Part shown: positions 41,349-50,235 of the stretch, in pieces
Position numbering within the stretch: position 1 is the stretch's first letter
Layout: the number at the start of each line of letters is the position of its first letter
Source: Rhodothermus sp.
Lineage (GTDB): Bacteria > Bacteroidota > Rhodothermia > Rhodothermales > Rhodothermaceae
Length of the DNA stretch: 64,000 nucleotides
Direction of reading: 5' to 3'
NCBI GenBank assembly: GCA_030950375.1
Contig: JAUZRN010000002.1
Location: 61,379 to 125,378, forward strand
Notes under the pieces: model-generated
Databases searched by the model: none
Seen by the model: only the letters and a program-made list of their open reading frames with translations
What the model was told of the DNA's origin: nothing
Program-made: the position numbers and the translations under genes

Positions 41349-41756
41349 ATGACCATTACCATGTTTCGAGCGAAGCTGCACGGGCTTCGCGTTACCGAAG
41401 CGGATCTATACTACGAAGGTTCCATTACAATCGACCAGGAGTTGCTTGAGCTGGCTGGTATCCTGCCCTATGAAAAAGTACAGGTGGTTAATGTGAACAA
41501 TGGCGCGCGTCTGGAAACTTATACGCTGCCTGGCAGGCGCGGCAGCCGTGTGGTGTGCCTGAACGGACCGGCCGCCCGCATGGCAGCCCGCGGGGACCAG
41601 GTGCTCGTCATTGCTTATGCGCAGATGACCCCCGAAGAGGCAAGAACACACCGGGCGCGCGTGGTGCTGTTCGATGAACACAACGAGCCCAGGCAAACCC
41701 TGGAGCTTTCAGTGGCAGAAGCGCAGGCAATGGCTGCTGAAGCCAGTACGGGATGA
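41349..41756 (+). CDS. panD: Aspartate 1-decarboxylase (pyruvoyl)
   Basis: This 135-residue proenzyme self-cleaves between Gly24 and Ser25 in YYEGSITID to make the pyruvoyl group, then converts aspartate to beta-alanine for the adjacent PanC. FRAKLHGLRVTEADLYYEGS, VNNGARLETYTLPG and GPAARMAARGDQVLVIAYA match the family; the N-terminal MTIT before MFRAKL keeps the standard numbering of Ser25. The stop codon overlaps the next start by 4 bp, giving tight coupling to the WG-repeat gene. Confidence 0.96.
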   Translation: MTITMFRAKLHGLRVTEADLYYEGSITIDQELLELAGILPYEKVQVVNVNNGARLETYTLPGRRGSRVVCLNGPAARMAARGDQVLVIAYAQMTPEEARTHRARVVLFDEHNEPRQTLELSVAEAQAMAAEASTG

Positions 41757-42781
41757 AGCCCTTCAGTTGGCTTACAGGATGCCTGATCTGGCTTGCGACG
41801 GCCAGAACGATTGGCGCACAGCCAGTAGCCCTGTTGCCTGTGGCCACCTCAGCGGGTTATGGTTTTATCACGCCAGAAGGGAAAGTGGCCATTGCCCCTC
41901 GCTTTGAGCGGGTGCAGCCTTTTTCCGAAGGACGCGCGGCCGCCCGGTTCAACGGACAGTGGGGATTCATTGATACCACGGGGCAATGGCTGGTGCCTCC
42001 CCAATACGAGCAGGTCTTCCCCTACCGAAACGGCTATGCCCGGGTGCGTCGAGCAGGACGTTGGGGATTTGTCGATCGATCCGGACAGGAGGTAATTCCT
42101 CCAACTTACAGAGCTGCACAGGACTTCGCATACGGGCTGGCCCCTGTAGAAGTCGTGCAGAAGATTCTTGGCGTTGTGCACCGTACGCGCTGGGGGTTTA
42201 TCAATCCGCAGGGGGTCATGGTGATCCCTCCGCAGTTTACGCAAGCCCTGGCTTTTCATGAAGGTTTAGCGGCGGTTGAAGTAGCAACACAGACGCTGAT
42301 GGTAACGACCGGCCATAAATGGGGCTTTATCGATACAACCGGCCAGTGGGTTATTCCTCCGCGCTTTAGTTCAGCCCGAAACTTCTCAGAGGGGCTGGCG
42401 CTGGTGCGGGAGGGCCCACGTACCCTGTTTATTGATCGGACCGGTGAGCCTGTGTTTGAAGTGCCTTATCGCCAGGTGTACAGCTTTGTCGAAGGGCGTG
42501 CACGAATTTCCGACGGTATGTACTGGGGCTTTATCGATCGGAAAGGCCAGGTGGTTGTCCCGTTACGTTTCGAGCAAGTGCTGGATTTTTCCGAAGGGCT
42601 GGCCGCTGTACGGATAGGAGGACGCTGGGGGTACATTGACCGCGAAGGCAATCTGGTGATTCGGCCACGCTACGAACAAGCCCATGCCTTTCAACATGGC
42701 GTTGCGCTGGTGTCGGAAGAAGGCCGACTGCTCTATATCGATCGGGCCGGGCGTGTGCGCTGGCAGCGTCCCACCTCTTGA
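41753..42781 (+). CDS. Exported WG-repeat protein
   Basis: This is a 342-residue protein with a signal peptide (residues 1-22, ending in IGAQ) and about seven WG beta-repeats. Units such as GQWGFIDTTGQWLVPPQYEQ, GRWGFVDRSGQEVIPPTYRA and GRWGYIDREGNLVIRPRYEQ recur every 45-55 residues, and each is followed by FSEGRAAA- or FSEGLAAVR-type segments. WG repeats are of unknown biochemical function and probably form a beta-propeller-like surface in exported proteins. The start overlaps the panD stop (ATGA), an odd partner for coenzyme A precursor genes. Confidence 0.88.
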   Translation: MKPFSWLTGCLIWLATARTIGAQPVALLPVATSAGYGFITPEGKVAIAPRFERVQPFSEGRAAARFNGQWGFIDTTGQWLVPPQYEQVFPYRNGYARVRRAGRWGFVDRSGQEVIPPTYRAAQDFAYGLAPVEVVQKILGVVHRTRWGFINPQGVMVIPPQFTQALAFHEGLAAVEVATQTLMVTTGHKWGFIDTTGQWVIPPRFSSARNFSEGLALVREGPRTLFIDRTGEPVFEVPYRQVYSFVEGRARISDGMYWGFIDRKGQVVVPLRFEQVLDFSEGLAAVRIGGRWGYIDREGNLVIRPRYEQAHAFQHGVALVSEEGRLLYIDRAGRVRWQRPTS

Positions 42782-42850
42782 GTCTGAGGGATGCATTGCT
42801 TACGTTTCACCTTCGCAGCATAATTGATCTACGAATCAGACGTGGGTACT

Positions 42851-43711
42851 ATGGAAATTTCTACGCTGGCTGTAATTGGAGCCGGTACCATGGGGCAGGG
42901 GATTGCGCACGTAGCGGCCCTCCATGGACGTACGGTACGGCTTGTTGATGTTTCTGCAGAAGTGTTGCAGCGGGCGTTGCAGCATATTGCGTCGAATCTG
43001 GATCGTCAGGTCAAGAAGGGCCGCATTAGCGCAGCGCAGAAAGAGGAGGCGCTGAAGCATATTGCCCCCTCGACCGACCTGGAGGCTGCGGTGTCTGATG
43101 TGCAGCTGGTCATTGAGGCGGTGCCGGAGAGTCCGGATCTAAAAGCTCAAGTGTTTGAGCGGTTGGATCGCGCAGCGCCTTCAGCGGCGATACTGGCCTC
43201 CAATACCTCCTCAATTTCTATCACCTGGCTGGCTGCTCGAACAGGACGTTCGGCTCAGGTGATTGGCATGCACTTTTTTAATCCGGTACCGGTCATGCAG
43301 TTGGTAGAGATCGTCCGCGGGCTGGAAACCAGTGAAGCGACCTATCAAACCATCTACCGGCTGGCCGAAGCGCTGGGCAAAACACCGGTAACCGTTAATG
43401 ATGCGCCTGGATTTGTCTCAAACCGGGTGCTGATGCCCATGATCAATGAGGCCATCTACTGCGTTATGGAAGGCGTGGCCACGCCTGAAGACGTGGATCG
43501 TGTGATGAAGCTGGGCATGAATCATCCAATGGGGCCCCTGGCGCTGGCTGACCTGATCGGGTTGGACGTATGCCTGGGGATCATGGAAGTGTTACATCGA
43601 GAGCTGGGAGAGGACAAGTACCGTCCTTGCCCCCTGCTTCGTAAAATGGTGGCCGCTGGCCGTCTGGGTCGTAAGACAGGCCGAGGCTTCTACGAGTATG
43701 CCGTCTCCTAA
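42851..43711 (+). CDS. 3-Hydroxybutyryl-CoA / 3-hydroxyacyl-CoA dehydrogenase
   Basis: This is a 286-residue NAD(P)-dependent enzyme. AVIGAGTMGQGIAHVAALHG is the Rossmann loop, and ASNTSSISITWLAA with GMHFFNPVPVMQLVEIV (catalytic His and Glu) follow. NDAPGFVSNRVLMPMINEAI and the C-terminal MGPLALADLIGLDV complete the HbdA/FadB-like short form. It interconverts 3-hydroxybutyryl-CoA and acetoacetyl-CoA in fatty-acid oxidation or butyrate-type metabolism. The frame extends to a TTG at 42824, but the ATG at 42851 leaves the normal N-terminus. No thiolase or enoyl-CoA hydratase is adjacent. Confidence 0.92.
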   Translation: MEISTLAVIGAGTMGQGIAHVAALHGRTVRLVDVSAEVLQRALQHIASNLDRQVKKGRISAAQKEEALKHIAPSTDLEAAVSDVQLVIEAVPESPDLKAQVFERLDRAAPSAAILASNTSSISITWLAARTGRSAQVIGMHFFNPVPVMQLVEIVRGLETSEATYQTIYRLAEALGKTPVTVNDAPGFVSNRVLMPMINEAIYCVMEGVATPEDVDRVMKLGMNHPMGPLALADLIGLDVCLGIMEVLHRELGEDKYRPCPLLRKMVAAGRLGRKTGRGFYEYAVS

Positions 43712-43737
43712 TGCATAGCCGAGCTCTCCAGAGGAGC

Positions 43738-43890
43738 ATGCCCCACCAACCTGAGAGGACAATGGAAGGTTCAGCGATCTCGTATCGGAAGCGGCACGTC
43801 CCTTTTTATCGGCGTCCCAGCGCGGGCGCCTGGGCTGTGATTATTGCCATGGCCTTCCTGATCACGCTGTACTTTCTCAATCTGTCTTAG
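43738..43890 (+). CDS. 50-residue C-terminally anchored membrane peptide
   Basis: A short frame with an AGAGGAG ribosome binding site 2-8 nt before the ATG. Residues 1-32 are basic and hydrophilic (SYRKRHVPFYRRPS in the middle), and residues 33-50 are a single hydrophobic helix (AWAVIIAMAFLITLYFLNL) ending in Ser. The topology by the positive-inside rule is cytoplasmic N-terminus with a tail anchor. It lies 26 bp after the dehydrogenase gene and its last 14 bp overlap the end of the convergent phoH-like gene. No family is recognised. Confidence 0.55.
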   Translation: MPHQPERTMEGSAISYRKRHVPFYRRPSAGAWAVIIAMAFLITLYFLNLS

Positions 43891-44905
43891 GCGCTGTGGC
43901 TGTGCCGCCACCGTTCTGTTCTCGCTGGGCGAAGCGTTCATATGCTTCGATAATGTCTTTGACGAGGCGGTGACGAACGACGTCTTCGCGGTTGAAATAA
44001 ACGAAAGCGATGCCTTCTACGCCTTCGAGGACGTGCCGCACCTCTACCAGACCACTGTGCTCCGGGCTGGGGAGGTCGGTCTGGGTAATATCGCCGGTGA
44101 TGATGGCCCGGCTGTTGGTACCCAGCCGCGTCAGAAACATCTTCATTTGCTGTGTGGTGGCATTCTGAGCCTCGTCCAGAATCACAAAGGCGGCATTAAG
44201 TGTGCGGCCACGCATATAGGCCAGCGGTACGATTTCGATCACGTTCTGCTCGATCAGGGTTCGCAGCCGCTCTCGCGGCAGCATGTCTTCCAGGGCATCA
44301 TAGAGAGGCCGCAGATATGGATCAACTTTTTCCCGAAAGTCTCCAGGCAGGAAGCCCAGCCGCTCGCCCGCTTCAACGGCTGGCCGCGAAAGCACTATGC
44401 GTTTGACCTGGCGGGCTTTCAGCGCGGCCACCGCCAGCGCTACGGCAGTGTACGTTTTGCCGGTGCCTGCCGGCCCAATCGCGAACACGATGTCGTTTTG
44501 ACGGGCCATCTCGACGAGCCGGCGCTGATTGGGCGTTCTGGCTCGTATCGGTACACCGGTCGTCGTGTACAGAATGACGTCGTCAACAGCAGTGGGTGCG
44601 GCACCGGCTCCATCGCCTGTGGTGAAAAGCGCCAGTACGGTATCTACATCATGCTCGGAAAGCTGACCATGACGGTTGAGCAGAGCGGTCAACTCACGAA
44701 CCGTCCGTTCAATACGTTCGAGCGCTTCGGCTTCGCCTCGCAGAATGAGCTGGTTGCCTCGGGCAATGATCTGGACTCCCGGGAAGGCTGCTTCCAGCTT
44801 GCGCAGATGTACATCGCCTATCCCAAAAAGCAACACCGGGTTGACATGCGCAATCGTCAGTCGCTTCTCGGCCAATGCAGGCTGCTTCGTAGTTTGGTGA
44901 AACAA
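43877..44905 (-). CDS. PhoH-family ATPase (PhoH/YbeZ type)
   Basis: This 342-residue P-loop protein is related to YbeZ, thought to act in RNA processing or ribosome maturation. The N-terminal KH-like region includes LLFGIGDVHLRKLEAAFPG and ILRGEAEALERIERTV. The Walker A motif is GPAGTGKTYTA, with VILDEAQNAT (Walker B), LTRLGTNSRAIITGDITQTDLP and a C-terminal VRHRLVKDIIEAYE. The frame is open further upstream to 45178, but that would overlap the dapF gene. A TTG at 44905 preceded by AGAAGG 9 nt upstream gives a family-length product and is preferred. ybeY is not adjacent in this window. Confidence 0.88.
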   Translation of the reverse strand: MFHQTTKQPALAEKRLTIAHVNPVLLFGIGDVHLRKLEAAFPGVQIIARGNQLILRGEAEALERIERTVRELTALLNRHGQLSEHDVDTVLALFTTGDGAGAAPTAVDDVILYTTTGVPIRARTPNQRRLVEMARQNDIVFAIGPAGTGKTYTAVALAVAALKARQVKRIVLSRPAVEAGERLGFLPGDFREKVDPYLRPLYDALEDMLPRERLRTLIEQNVIEIVPLAYMRGRTLNAAFVILDEAQNATTQQMKMFLTRLGTNSRAIITGDITQTDLPSPEHSGLVEVRHVLEGVEGIAFVYFNREDVVRHRLVKDIIEAYERFAQREQNGGGTATAPKTD

Positions 44906-44983
44906 TTTACTTAACCTTCTCGGGTGCAAACCGTTTAACGGCAGGTCACGCACTTGGTGCCCGTTGATTAAGCTGCTGGACTT

Positions 44984-45859
44984 ATGGCAAAGACGCTGGT
45001 TCTTGAGTTCACCAAAATGAACGGGGCCGGGAACGACTTTATCGTGCTGGATAACCGGTTCTATGCGTTCTCGGATGAAGCGTTGGCTGCGTTGGCCCGA
45101 CGCTACTGTCGCCGTCGGTTTGGGATTGGTGCCGACGGGTTGTTGGCACTGGCACCGGCGCAACAGCCCGGGATGCACTACCGAATGCGCTATTTTAACG
45201 CCGACGGTAGTCGGGGGACGATGTGTGGTAATGGTGCTCGATGTCTGGCACGGTTTGCCTGGATGGCCGGCATTCGGGCTACGCCCTTGCGTTTTGAAAC
45301 GGATGCCGGAAGTTACCAGGCCGAGGTATCCGATGATCCCCAGGTACCTGTGCGGCTGTATCTACCACCGCCTGGATCCTACAAGCCACACCCCCCTCTG
45401 GACACTGCGCTGCCTGACGGCATGATTGTAGCCGCTTTTATCTGGACAGGCACGGAGCACCTGGTTTGCTGGGTGCCGTCGGTTGCGGACGCACCGGTGG
45501 CTGAATGGGGGCCACGGCTTCGAGATGATCCTGCATGGCAACCACGAGGCGTGAACGTGGATTTTGTGGAGGTAGTGGGTGAGCAGCGGGGGCGAAGCGT
45601 GCTTCGGGTACGTACATACGAGAAAGGGGTTGAGGCGGAAACGCTGGCCTGTGGTACGGGCGCCGTAGCTGCTGCACTGACTGCCTGGCGGCAGGGCCGG
45701 ATATGCCGGCTGCCGATCGAGGTGCACATGCCAGGTGGCATACTGACTGTTGGCTTTCGGCCAGAAGCCGAGGGCGAGAGAGAACTGTTTCTTGAAGGAC
45801 CAGCTGTGCCTGTGTTTCGTGGCACCGTCGAAGTGCCTGTACCACTGACCACATCCTGA
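44984..45859 (+). CDS. dapF: Diaminopimelate epimerase
   Basis: This 291-residue PLP-independent racemase converts LL- to meso-diaminopimelate for lysine and peptidoglycan. The two catalytic cysteines are visible in GTMCGNGARC and ETLACGTGAVA. FTKMNGAGNDFIVLD and the GIGADGLLAL segment are conserved. The gene is divergent from the phoH-like gene; the start at 44984 overlaps only the rejected long version of phoH. It ends in a hairpin. Confidence 0.96.
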   Translation: MAKTLVLEFTKMNGAGNDFIVLDNRFYAFSDEALAALARRYCRRRFGIGADGLLALAPAQQPGMHYRMRYFNADGSRGTMCGNGARCLARFAWMAGIRATPLRFETDAGSYQAEVSDDPQVPVRLYLPPPGSYKPHPPLDTALPDGMIVAAFIWTGTEHLVCWVPSVADAPVAEWGPRLRDDPAWQPRGVNVDFVEVVGEQRGRSVLRVRTYEKGVEAETLACGTGAVAAALTAWRQGRICRLPIEVHMPGGILTVGFRPEAEGERELFLEGPAVPVFRGTVEVPVPLTTS

Positions 45860-45897
45860 GCCCTGCCTTTGCCTGGCTGACGGGAAAGGGGCAGGGC
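45860..45897 (+). terminator. Hairpin after dapF, probable terminator
   Basis: GCCCTGCC (45860-45867) pairs with GGCAGGGC (45890-45897), with a CCTTT/AAAGG pairing inside. It starts immediately after the stop codon. No strong T-run follows. Confidence 0.55.
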
Positions 45898-45990
45898 TTG
45901 CCTGCCTTGTGCGTACGGCAATCGTGCCGGTCAAAGACCGGGTACGAACCGATGTAATGCCTTGCGAAGCCGGGTTTGTTCAATACATTG

Positions 45991-46023
45991 CAAAAAAAAC
46001 AGGCACCTCATCAGAGGTGCCTG
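45991..46023 (-). terminator. Rho-independent terminator of the flagellar-ppiD transcription unit
   Basis: CAGGCACCTC (46000-46009) pairs with GAGGTGCCTG (46014-46023), loop of 4 nt. On the minus strand the hairpin is followed by eight T residues. It lies about 38 bp after the ppiD stop. Confidence 0.92.
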
Positions 46024-46060
46024 CTGCCGCTCCGGGTATGGGGTTGGGGTTCAGCGGGGA

Positions 46061-48151
46061 TTACAGCTCAAAGCGACGGCGGTAGTCCTTGATGTCGGCT
46101 TGTTCACGTAAGGCTGCCAGCCATTGCGTCATCACTTGCTGGCGACGCTGGTTGAGCAATTGCTGTCGGATCTGTTCTCGCATCTGTTCTCCCAGCGGTG
46201 GCGGTTCGTACAGGCGGGTAAGCTGGACTACAAAGGCTGCGTTCTCGCCAGCTACAACCTCCGAGGTTTCCCCTTCTTGCAGGCCAAACACCGTGCCGAT
46301 AAACCGTGGCTCCCGGCCCAATCCGGGAATCAACGTCTGGCTGTAGCTGAGCTGTGTGACTGTCTGCACCGTGGTGCCGAGCGCTTCGTCCAGCCCGTCG
46401 AAGCCATGCTGCTGGAGTGCCTGACGCAGGCGAGCCACCTGCACCTCTTTTTTCTTTTCCAGCAGTACGCGGGGACGAATCTCGTCACGAACTTCTTCAA
46501 AGGAACGATACCCTTCAGGAGTCACCGCGACCAGTTGTAAGACGATAAAGCGGTCGTCCAGCTCAATAACTGGGCTGATGTCGCCCTCGTCGGCATCGGC
46601 CAGAAAGTTCAGAATCGCTCGGCTCTGGCCTATGCCGGGGAGGAACTGCTGGCCTTCTTCGACGCGCATTTCCTGCACCTGCAAGCCCATGCGCCGGGCT
46701 TCCCCTTCAAAGTCTTCAGATTCTTCGGCATAATAAGCCAGGTCTTCCATACGCTCCTGGATGCGGTTCAACGTCGCCAGCGAAGGTGCCAGGCGCATGG
46801 CCAGGTCGGCGATCTGCACCTCCTGGTTGGAGCGACCCGTTACCTCGATCAGATGATAGCCGAAACGTGTCTCGACGGGTCCTATGACACGGCCGACCGG
46901 TGCTGAGAAAGCCGCCTGTTCGAAAGGTTTGACCATGCGACCGCGCCCGAACCACCCCAGATCCCCTCCACGGCGGGCACTGCCGGGATCGTCGGAGTGT
47001 TCACGGGCCAGGGTGGCGAAGTCGGCGCCCTGTGCCAGCTGACGTTTCAGCTCCAGGGCTTCCTGGCGCGCTTGTCGGCGCGCTTCAGGATCGCCTTCCG
47101 GCGCTCGGATCAAAATATGGCGGGCTCGAATGACCGTCTCATCCGAAGGACGGACTGCACGAATCTTGATCAGGTGGGCCAGTCCACCGGCGATTACTGG
47201 TCCGACCACCTTGCCTGGTTGCGGATTTTCAAAGATGACGTCGCCCAGTGCTGGATCCAGTTCGTCTCGCCGGAAGAAAGCATCGGTGAACGGCCGCTCT
47301 GAAGCGTAGCGGGCCAGAAAAAGGGAGTCATTCTCGGTCTGGGCAAAGCGTTCCTTGAGCCGGTTCAGGTCTTCGAGCACCTGCAGGGTGTCTTCAGCAG
47401 TAGGGTTTTTAGGGAGCGTGACGTAGGCGACCCGGTACGTACGCTTACGCTTGAAGTCGTCCCGGTGTGCGTTGTAATAGCGGCGTAGATCGCTCGCTGA
47501 CACCGAAACCGAATCATCCGGCACTTCGGCGTAGCGCAGTGCAATGTACCGCGCATCCGCGCGCAACGTGCGCCGCCGGTATTCTTCTTCTACCTCTTGG
47601 TCAGACACGTGTACGGTAGCCAGCAGCAGTTGCTCCAGCTTCTGACGGGCCCGCTCGGCCCGCAGAAATTCTTCCAGGCGAATCCAATCTTCGCGCGCAG
47701 CCGGGTTGTCAATGAAGTTTTGCAGCAGTGCGCGGTTGACATTGCCGTTTTCGTCACCAAAATACGCTTTGATAATGGGGTGTGGGTCGTCGCCCAGGAC
47801 CATCTGCACCACTTCATCATCGGTTACCGTGATGCCCAGACGCTCCATGGCCTGCTGGCGCAGACGGTCTTCGACAAGCGCGTTGAAGACCTGCTCTCGA
47901 ATCAGGTCACTCATCTGCGGCGTTGGTGCTTCGCCCGTCTGCTGCTGATAGGCCTGTATCTGGGCCTCGACGGCCCGGACGTACTCCTGATACGAGATAG
48001 GATCACCGTTGACTTCGGCAATGGTGTTGCCGGTGCGTCCGACCACGTCGAAGGCTCCCGAATCCTGTAGCACCCAGATGATGCCAAAGGAGATCACCAG
48101 AATCCACAGAATGACTCCGGTGTTCTCCCGGAGTTTGTTCATGACACCCAT
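46061..48151 (-). CDS. SurA/PpiD-type periplasmic folding factor (peptidyl-prolyl isomerase)
   Basis: This is a 696-residue protein. An N-terminal transmembrane helix ([16 protein letters not shown]) anchors it, as in PpiD. A SurA-N-like chaperone region covers about residues 35-240. A parvulin domain lies near 345-450 ([46 protein letters not shown]), and the C-terminal region with coiled coils follows. It probably chaperones exported proteins. Start choices at 48151 and 48142 (MNKLREN) both suit the PpiD N-terminus; the frame beyond 48151 is unlikely. It follows fliA by about 140 bp, perhaps only by chance at the end of the flagellar unit. Confidence 0.88.
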   Translation of the reverse strand: MGVMNKLRENTGVILWILVISFGIIWVLQDSGAFDVVGRTGNTIAEVNGDPISYQEYVRAVEAQIQAYQQQTGEAPTPQMSDLIREQVFNALVEDRLRQQAMERLGITVTDDEVVQMVLGDDPHPIIKAYFGDENGNVNRALLQNFIDNPAAREDWIRLEEFLRAERARQKLEQLLLATVHVSDQEVEEEYRRRTLRADARYIALRYAEVPDDSVSVSASDLRRYYNAHRDDFKRKRTYRVAYVTLPKNPTAEDTLQVLEDLNRLKERFAQTENDSLFLARYASERPFTDAFFRRDELDPALGDVIFENPQPGKVVGPVIAGGLAHLIKIRAVRPSDETVIRARHILIRAPEGDPEARRQARQEALELKRQLAQGADFATLAREHSDDPGSARRGGDLGWFGRGRMVKPFEQAAFSAPVGRVIGPVETRFGYHLIEVTGRSNQEVQIADLAMRLAPSLATLNRIQERMEDLAYYAEESEDFEGEARRMGLQVQEMRVEEGQQFLPGIGQSRAILNFLADADEGDISPVIELDDRFIVLQLVAVTPEGYRSFEEVRDEIRPRVLLEKKKEVQVARLRQALQQHGFDGLDEALGTTVQTVTQLSYSQTLIPGLGREPRFIGTVFGLQEGETSEVVAGENAAFVVQLTRLYEPPPLGEQMREQIRQQLLNQRRQQVMTQWLAALREQADIKDYRRRFEL

Positions 48152-48290
48152 GCGCGCAACACGGTTTGGTTGGCTTCCTCGCAAAAAACAAGCGGAAGTT
48201 AACAAAAATAGCGGCGCAGCCCAAGTAGAAGGTCAGCTTACTGCGCCCTGCTTGAGTAAAACGGTGCCTGTGCTGATTTGTTCGAGGGCG

Positions 48291-49052
48291 TCAGGCGACG
48301 CGCGAGCGAACGCGTTGTAGCTCGGTACGCAGCGTGAGCAGCGTTTTGCCCAGGATTTGCGAGATGCGGGCTTCGGTGAGTCCGAGCAATTGGGCAATTT
48401 CGCGTAGCGTCAGGTTTTCGTAGTAGTAAAGGGCCAGGATATTTTGCTCGCGTTCCGGAAGGCGCTGAATGAGTTTGTAAATGTATTCAAGGAGCGAGGC
48501 TCGGTCGATAGCTTCAAATTGTTTTTCCGCCTCTTCATTGGGAATGGTCTCAAGCACACTCTGATCCCCATCCTCGCCGATGGTATCTTGCAGCGAGAGG
48601 GCAAAGCGTCGCTGTGCGTCGGTCAGCAACGAATGGTATTCTTGCAGGGAGATGCCGAGGTAGTCGGCCACGTCCTGATCGTCGGGTTCGCCGCCGAGTG
48701 TCTGGCGGAGCGTATCGATAGCCTGCTGGAGCTCAGCAAGCTTGCGGCGTCGCTCCCGTGGCAGGGCATCGATTGAGCGTAGATAGTCGACAAGGGCACC
48801 GCGAATGCGGCCATAGGCGTACGAGACGAAAGGAGTACCGCGGGATGGATCGTAGCTGTCGAGCGCCTGGAGCAGCCCCATGAGCCCTACGTTTTCCAGG
48901 TCTTCACGGGTGACCAATGGGTGATCGGGGACGCTCAGGCGCCCGACCAGTGAGCGCACCAGGGGCACGGCCGCCAGCACTACCGCCTCGCGGTTGGCGG
49001 GCGAAGGGTCGGCCACATACTGCTCAACAAGCTGTTGCAGTTGGTAGCCCAT
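48291..49052 (-). CDS. fliA: Flagellar sigma factor (sigma-28, FliA/WhiG family)
   Basis: This 253-residue sigma factor directs late flagellar and chemotaxis promoters. Region 2 has LVTREDLENVGLMGLLQALD and PFVSYAYGRIRGALVDYLRS. Region 3 is GEPDDQDVADYLGISLQEY. Region 4 has LPEREQNILALYYYENLTLR and EIAQLLGLTEARISQILGKT, with the helix-turn-helix. The lack of a region 1 and the family pattern DALPRERRR identify FliA/WhiG. It is the last flagellar gene of the operon, downstream of flhF, flhG and a small membrane protein gene, the same order seen in many polar-flagellated bacteria. An anti-sigma factor FlgM is not visible here. Confidence 0.94.
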   Translation of the reverse strand: MGYQLQQLVEQYVADPSPANREAVVLAAVPLVRSLVGRLSVPDHPLVTREDLENVGLMGLLQALDSYDPSRGTPFVSYAYGRIRGALVDYLRSIDALPRERRRKLAELQQAIDTLRQTLGGEPDDQDVADYLGISLQEYHSLLTDAQRRFALSLQDTIGEDGDQSVLETIPNEEAEKQFEAIDRASLLEYIYKLIQRLPEREQNILALYYYENLTLREIAQLLGLTEARISQILGKTLLTLRTELQRVRSRVA

Positions 49053-49082
49053 GGCTCAGCTGCTGTGGACGTCGGACAGATG

Positions 49083-49373
49083 TCAGGCGGCGGCCGGTGC
49101 AGTCATCTGGGGGGTACGAGGTGGGTGCTGGTCTGTCTGTTCGGCGGCTGCTTCCGTGCCCTGAGCGGATGGTTCAGAGGTTTCCGCTGATTTCGGAGCC
49201 AGGGTCAGGATCCAGCGGATCGCTACGTAGCCAAGGTGCAGGATGAGAAAGGCGCCCAGGGCCGTTAGCACGGCCGTCATCAGGGCGCGGTCCACAGAGG
49301 CAAATTGCCAGAGCTGAAGAAACAACACAAACACCCCGATAAGGCCACTGAGGTAGGTAAGCAGGCTCTGCAT
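49083..49373 (-). CDS. Small membrane protein between flhG and fliA (function unknown)
   Basis: This 96-residue protein has two hydrophobic helices (YLSGLIGVFVLFLQLWQFA near 7-25 and RALMTAVLTALGAFLILHLG, then YVAIRWILTLA, near 29-60). The C-terminal 36 residues are hydrophilic, rich in Ala, Thr, Pro, Gln and Glu (SAETSEPSAQGTEAAAEQTD, then QHPPRTPQM). No family is recognised. It lies inside the flagellar operon, 30 bp before fliA and about 76 bp after flhG. Its position suggests a role in flagellar assembly or placement, which is inference. Confidence 0.7.
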   Translation of the reverse strand: MQSLLTYLSGLIGVFVLFLQLWQFASVDRALMTAVLTALGAFLILHLGYVAIRWILTLAPKSAETSEPSAQGTEAAAEQTDQHPPRTPQMTAPAAA

Positions 49374-49449
49374 GGTTGGTCGTGAATGATGGCAGGTGTT
49401 ACCTTAGAACTCCGAGGGTGAACGGAATCAAGATGCATGCCACGCTGCA

Positions 49450-50223
49450 TTATGGTGTGGGGCAGGAGGCTGGCTGGTCAATGGTACCGCGTACGAGTGC
49501 CGCTGCCAGTCGCTGAAAGGCGTTGCGCACCGGGCCAGGTGTCTGGACAGCCGGTTGCTGTCGATGCACGCTTTGCCGCACCTGGGCGGAAAAAGGTACC
49601 CAGCCGAGGTAAAGTGGGCGATGGTGTAGAAAGTGCTGGGTGAGCTGGGCGAAACGGTCGGCTATGCTACGGGCTTCGGCCTCGGTATCGGCCAGGTTGA
49701 CCACACAACCCAGCGGATAATGAGGAGCGCGTTGCCAGAGCAGCTTACAGAGCCGGTAAGCGTCGGCGATCGCGGTAGGTTCGCCTACAATGACCAGCAG
49801 TCCCAGGTGGGCACGGTCGAGCGCCCAGCGCACTGGACCTTCGGTGCCAGCGGGTGCGTCGATGAGCACAAACGTATGGGTATGCTCCAGCTCCTTCAGT
49901 AGCCAGTCGAGCGTCTGGTACAGGGCAGTATGGTGGCCGTCGGCCGCCCCAGGCTCGGCCACCGCCTGTACCAGCGTGAAGCCCGAACGGGTCGGATGTA
50001 AAACATCGTCCAGTTCGACCCGGCCGCGTGCCAGGTCCAGCACACTGGCTGACGGTGTTTCGTTGAGCAGGATGCCACAGGCGCTCTGGCCAAAGTCGGC
50101 ATCAAGCAAAGCGACACGTTCGCTGCGTACAGCCAGCGTTTCAGCCAGGTTGACGGCCGTAATACTTTTGCCGACGCCGCCTTTTCCACTGACAATAGCT
50201 ATAACAGTAGAACGACGTTTCAT
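49450..50223 (-). CDS. flhG: Flagellar number regulator FlhG (MinD-like ATPase)
   Basis: This 257-residue P-loop protein regulates flagellar number and FlhF activity. The deviant Walker A motif SGKGGVGKS lies at residues 12-20, followed by LLDADFGQSACGILL and VLIDAPAGTEGPV. A Lys in the second position of the P-loop is the MinD/ParA signature. It follows flhF directly (12 bp), the usual pairing. The C-terminal amphipathic membrane-targeting helix found in many FlhG proteins is not obvious. The gene starts at an ATG with a 13-bp gap to flhF. Confidence 0.9.
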   Translation of the reverse strand: MKRRSTVIAIVSGKGGVGKSITAVNLAETLAVRSERVALLDADFGQSACGILLNETPSASVLDLARGRVELDDVLHPTRSGFTLVQAVAEPGAADGHHTALYQTLDWLLKELEHTHTFVLIDAPAGTEGPVRWALDRAHLGLLVIVGEPTAIADAYRLCKLLWQRAPHYPLGCVVNLADTEAEARSIADRFAQLTQHFLHHRPLYLGWVPFSAQVRQSVHRQQPAVQTPGPVRNAFQRLAAALVRGTIDQPASCPTP

Positions 50224-50235
50224 ACGCCTTGATGG

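Noticed and set aside
44906..45178. N-terminal extension of the phoH-like protein to 45178
   Set aside because: It would overlap the first 195 bp of dapF on the opposite strand, and the added residues have no PhoH similarity. The TTG at 44905 has a good binding site.
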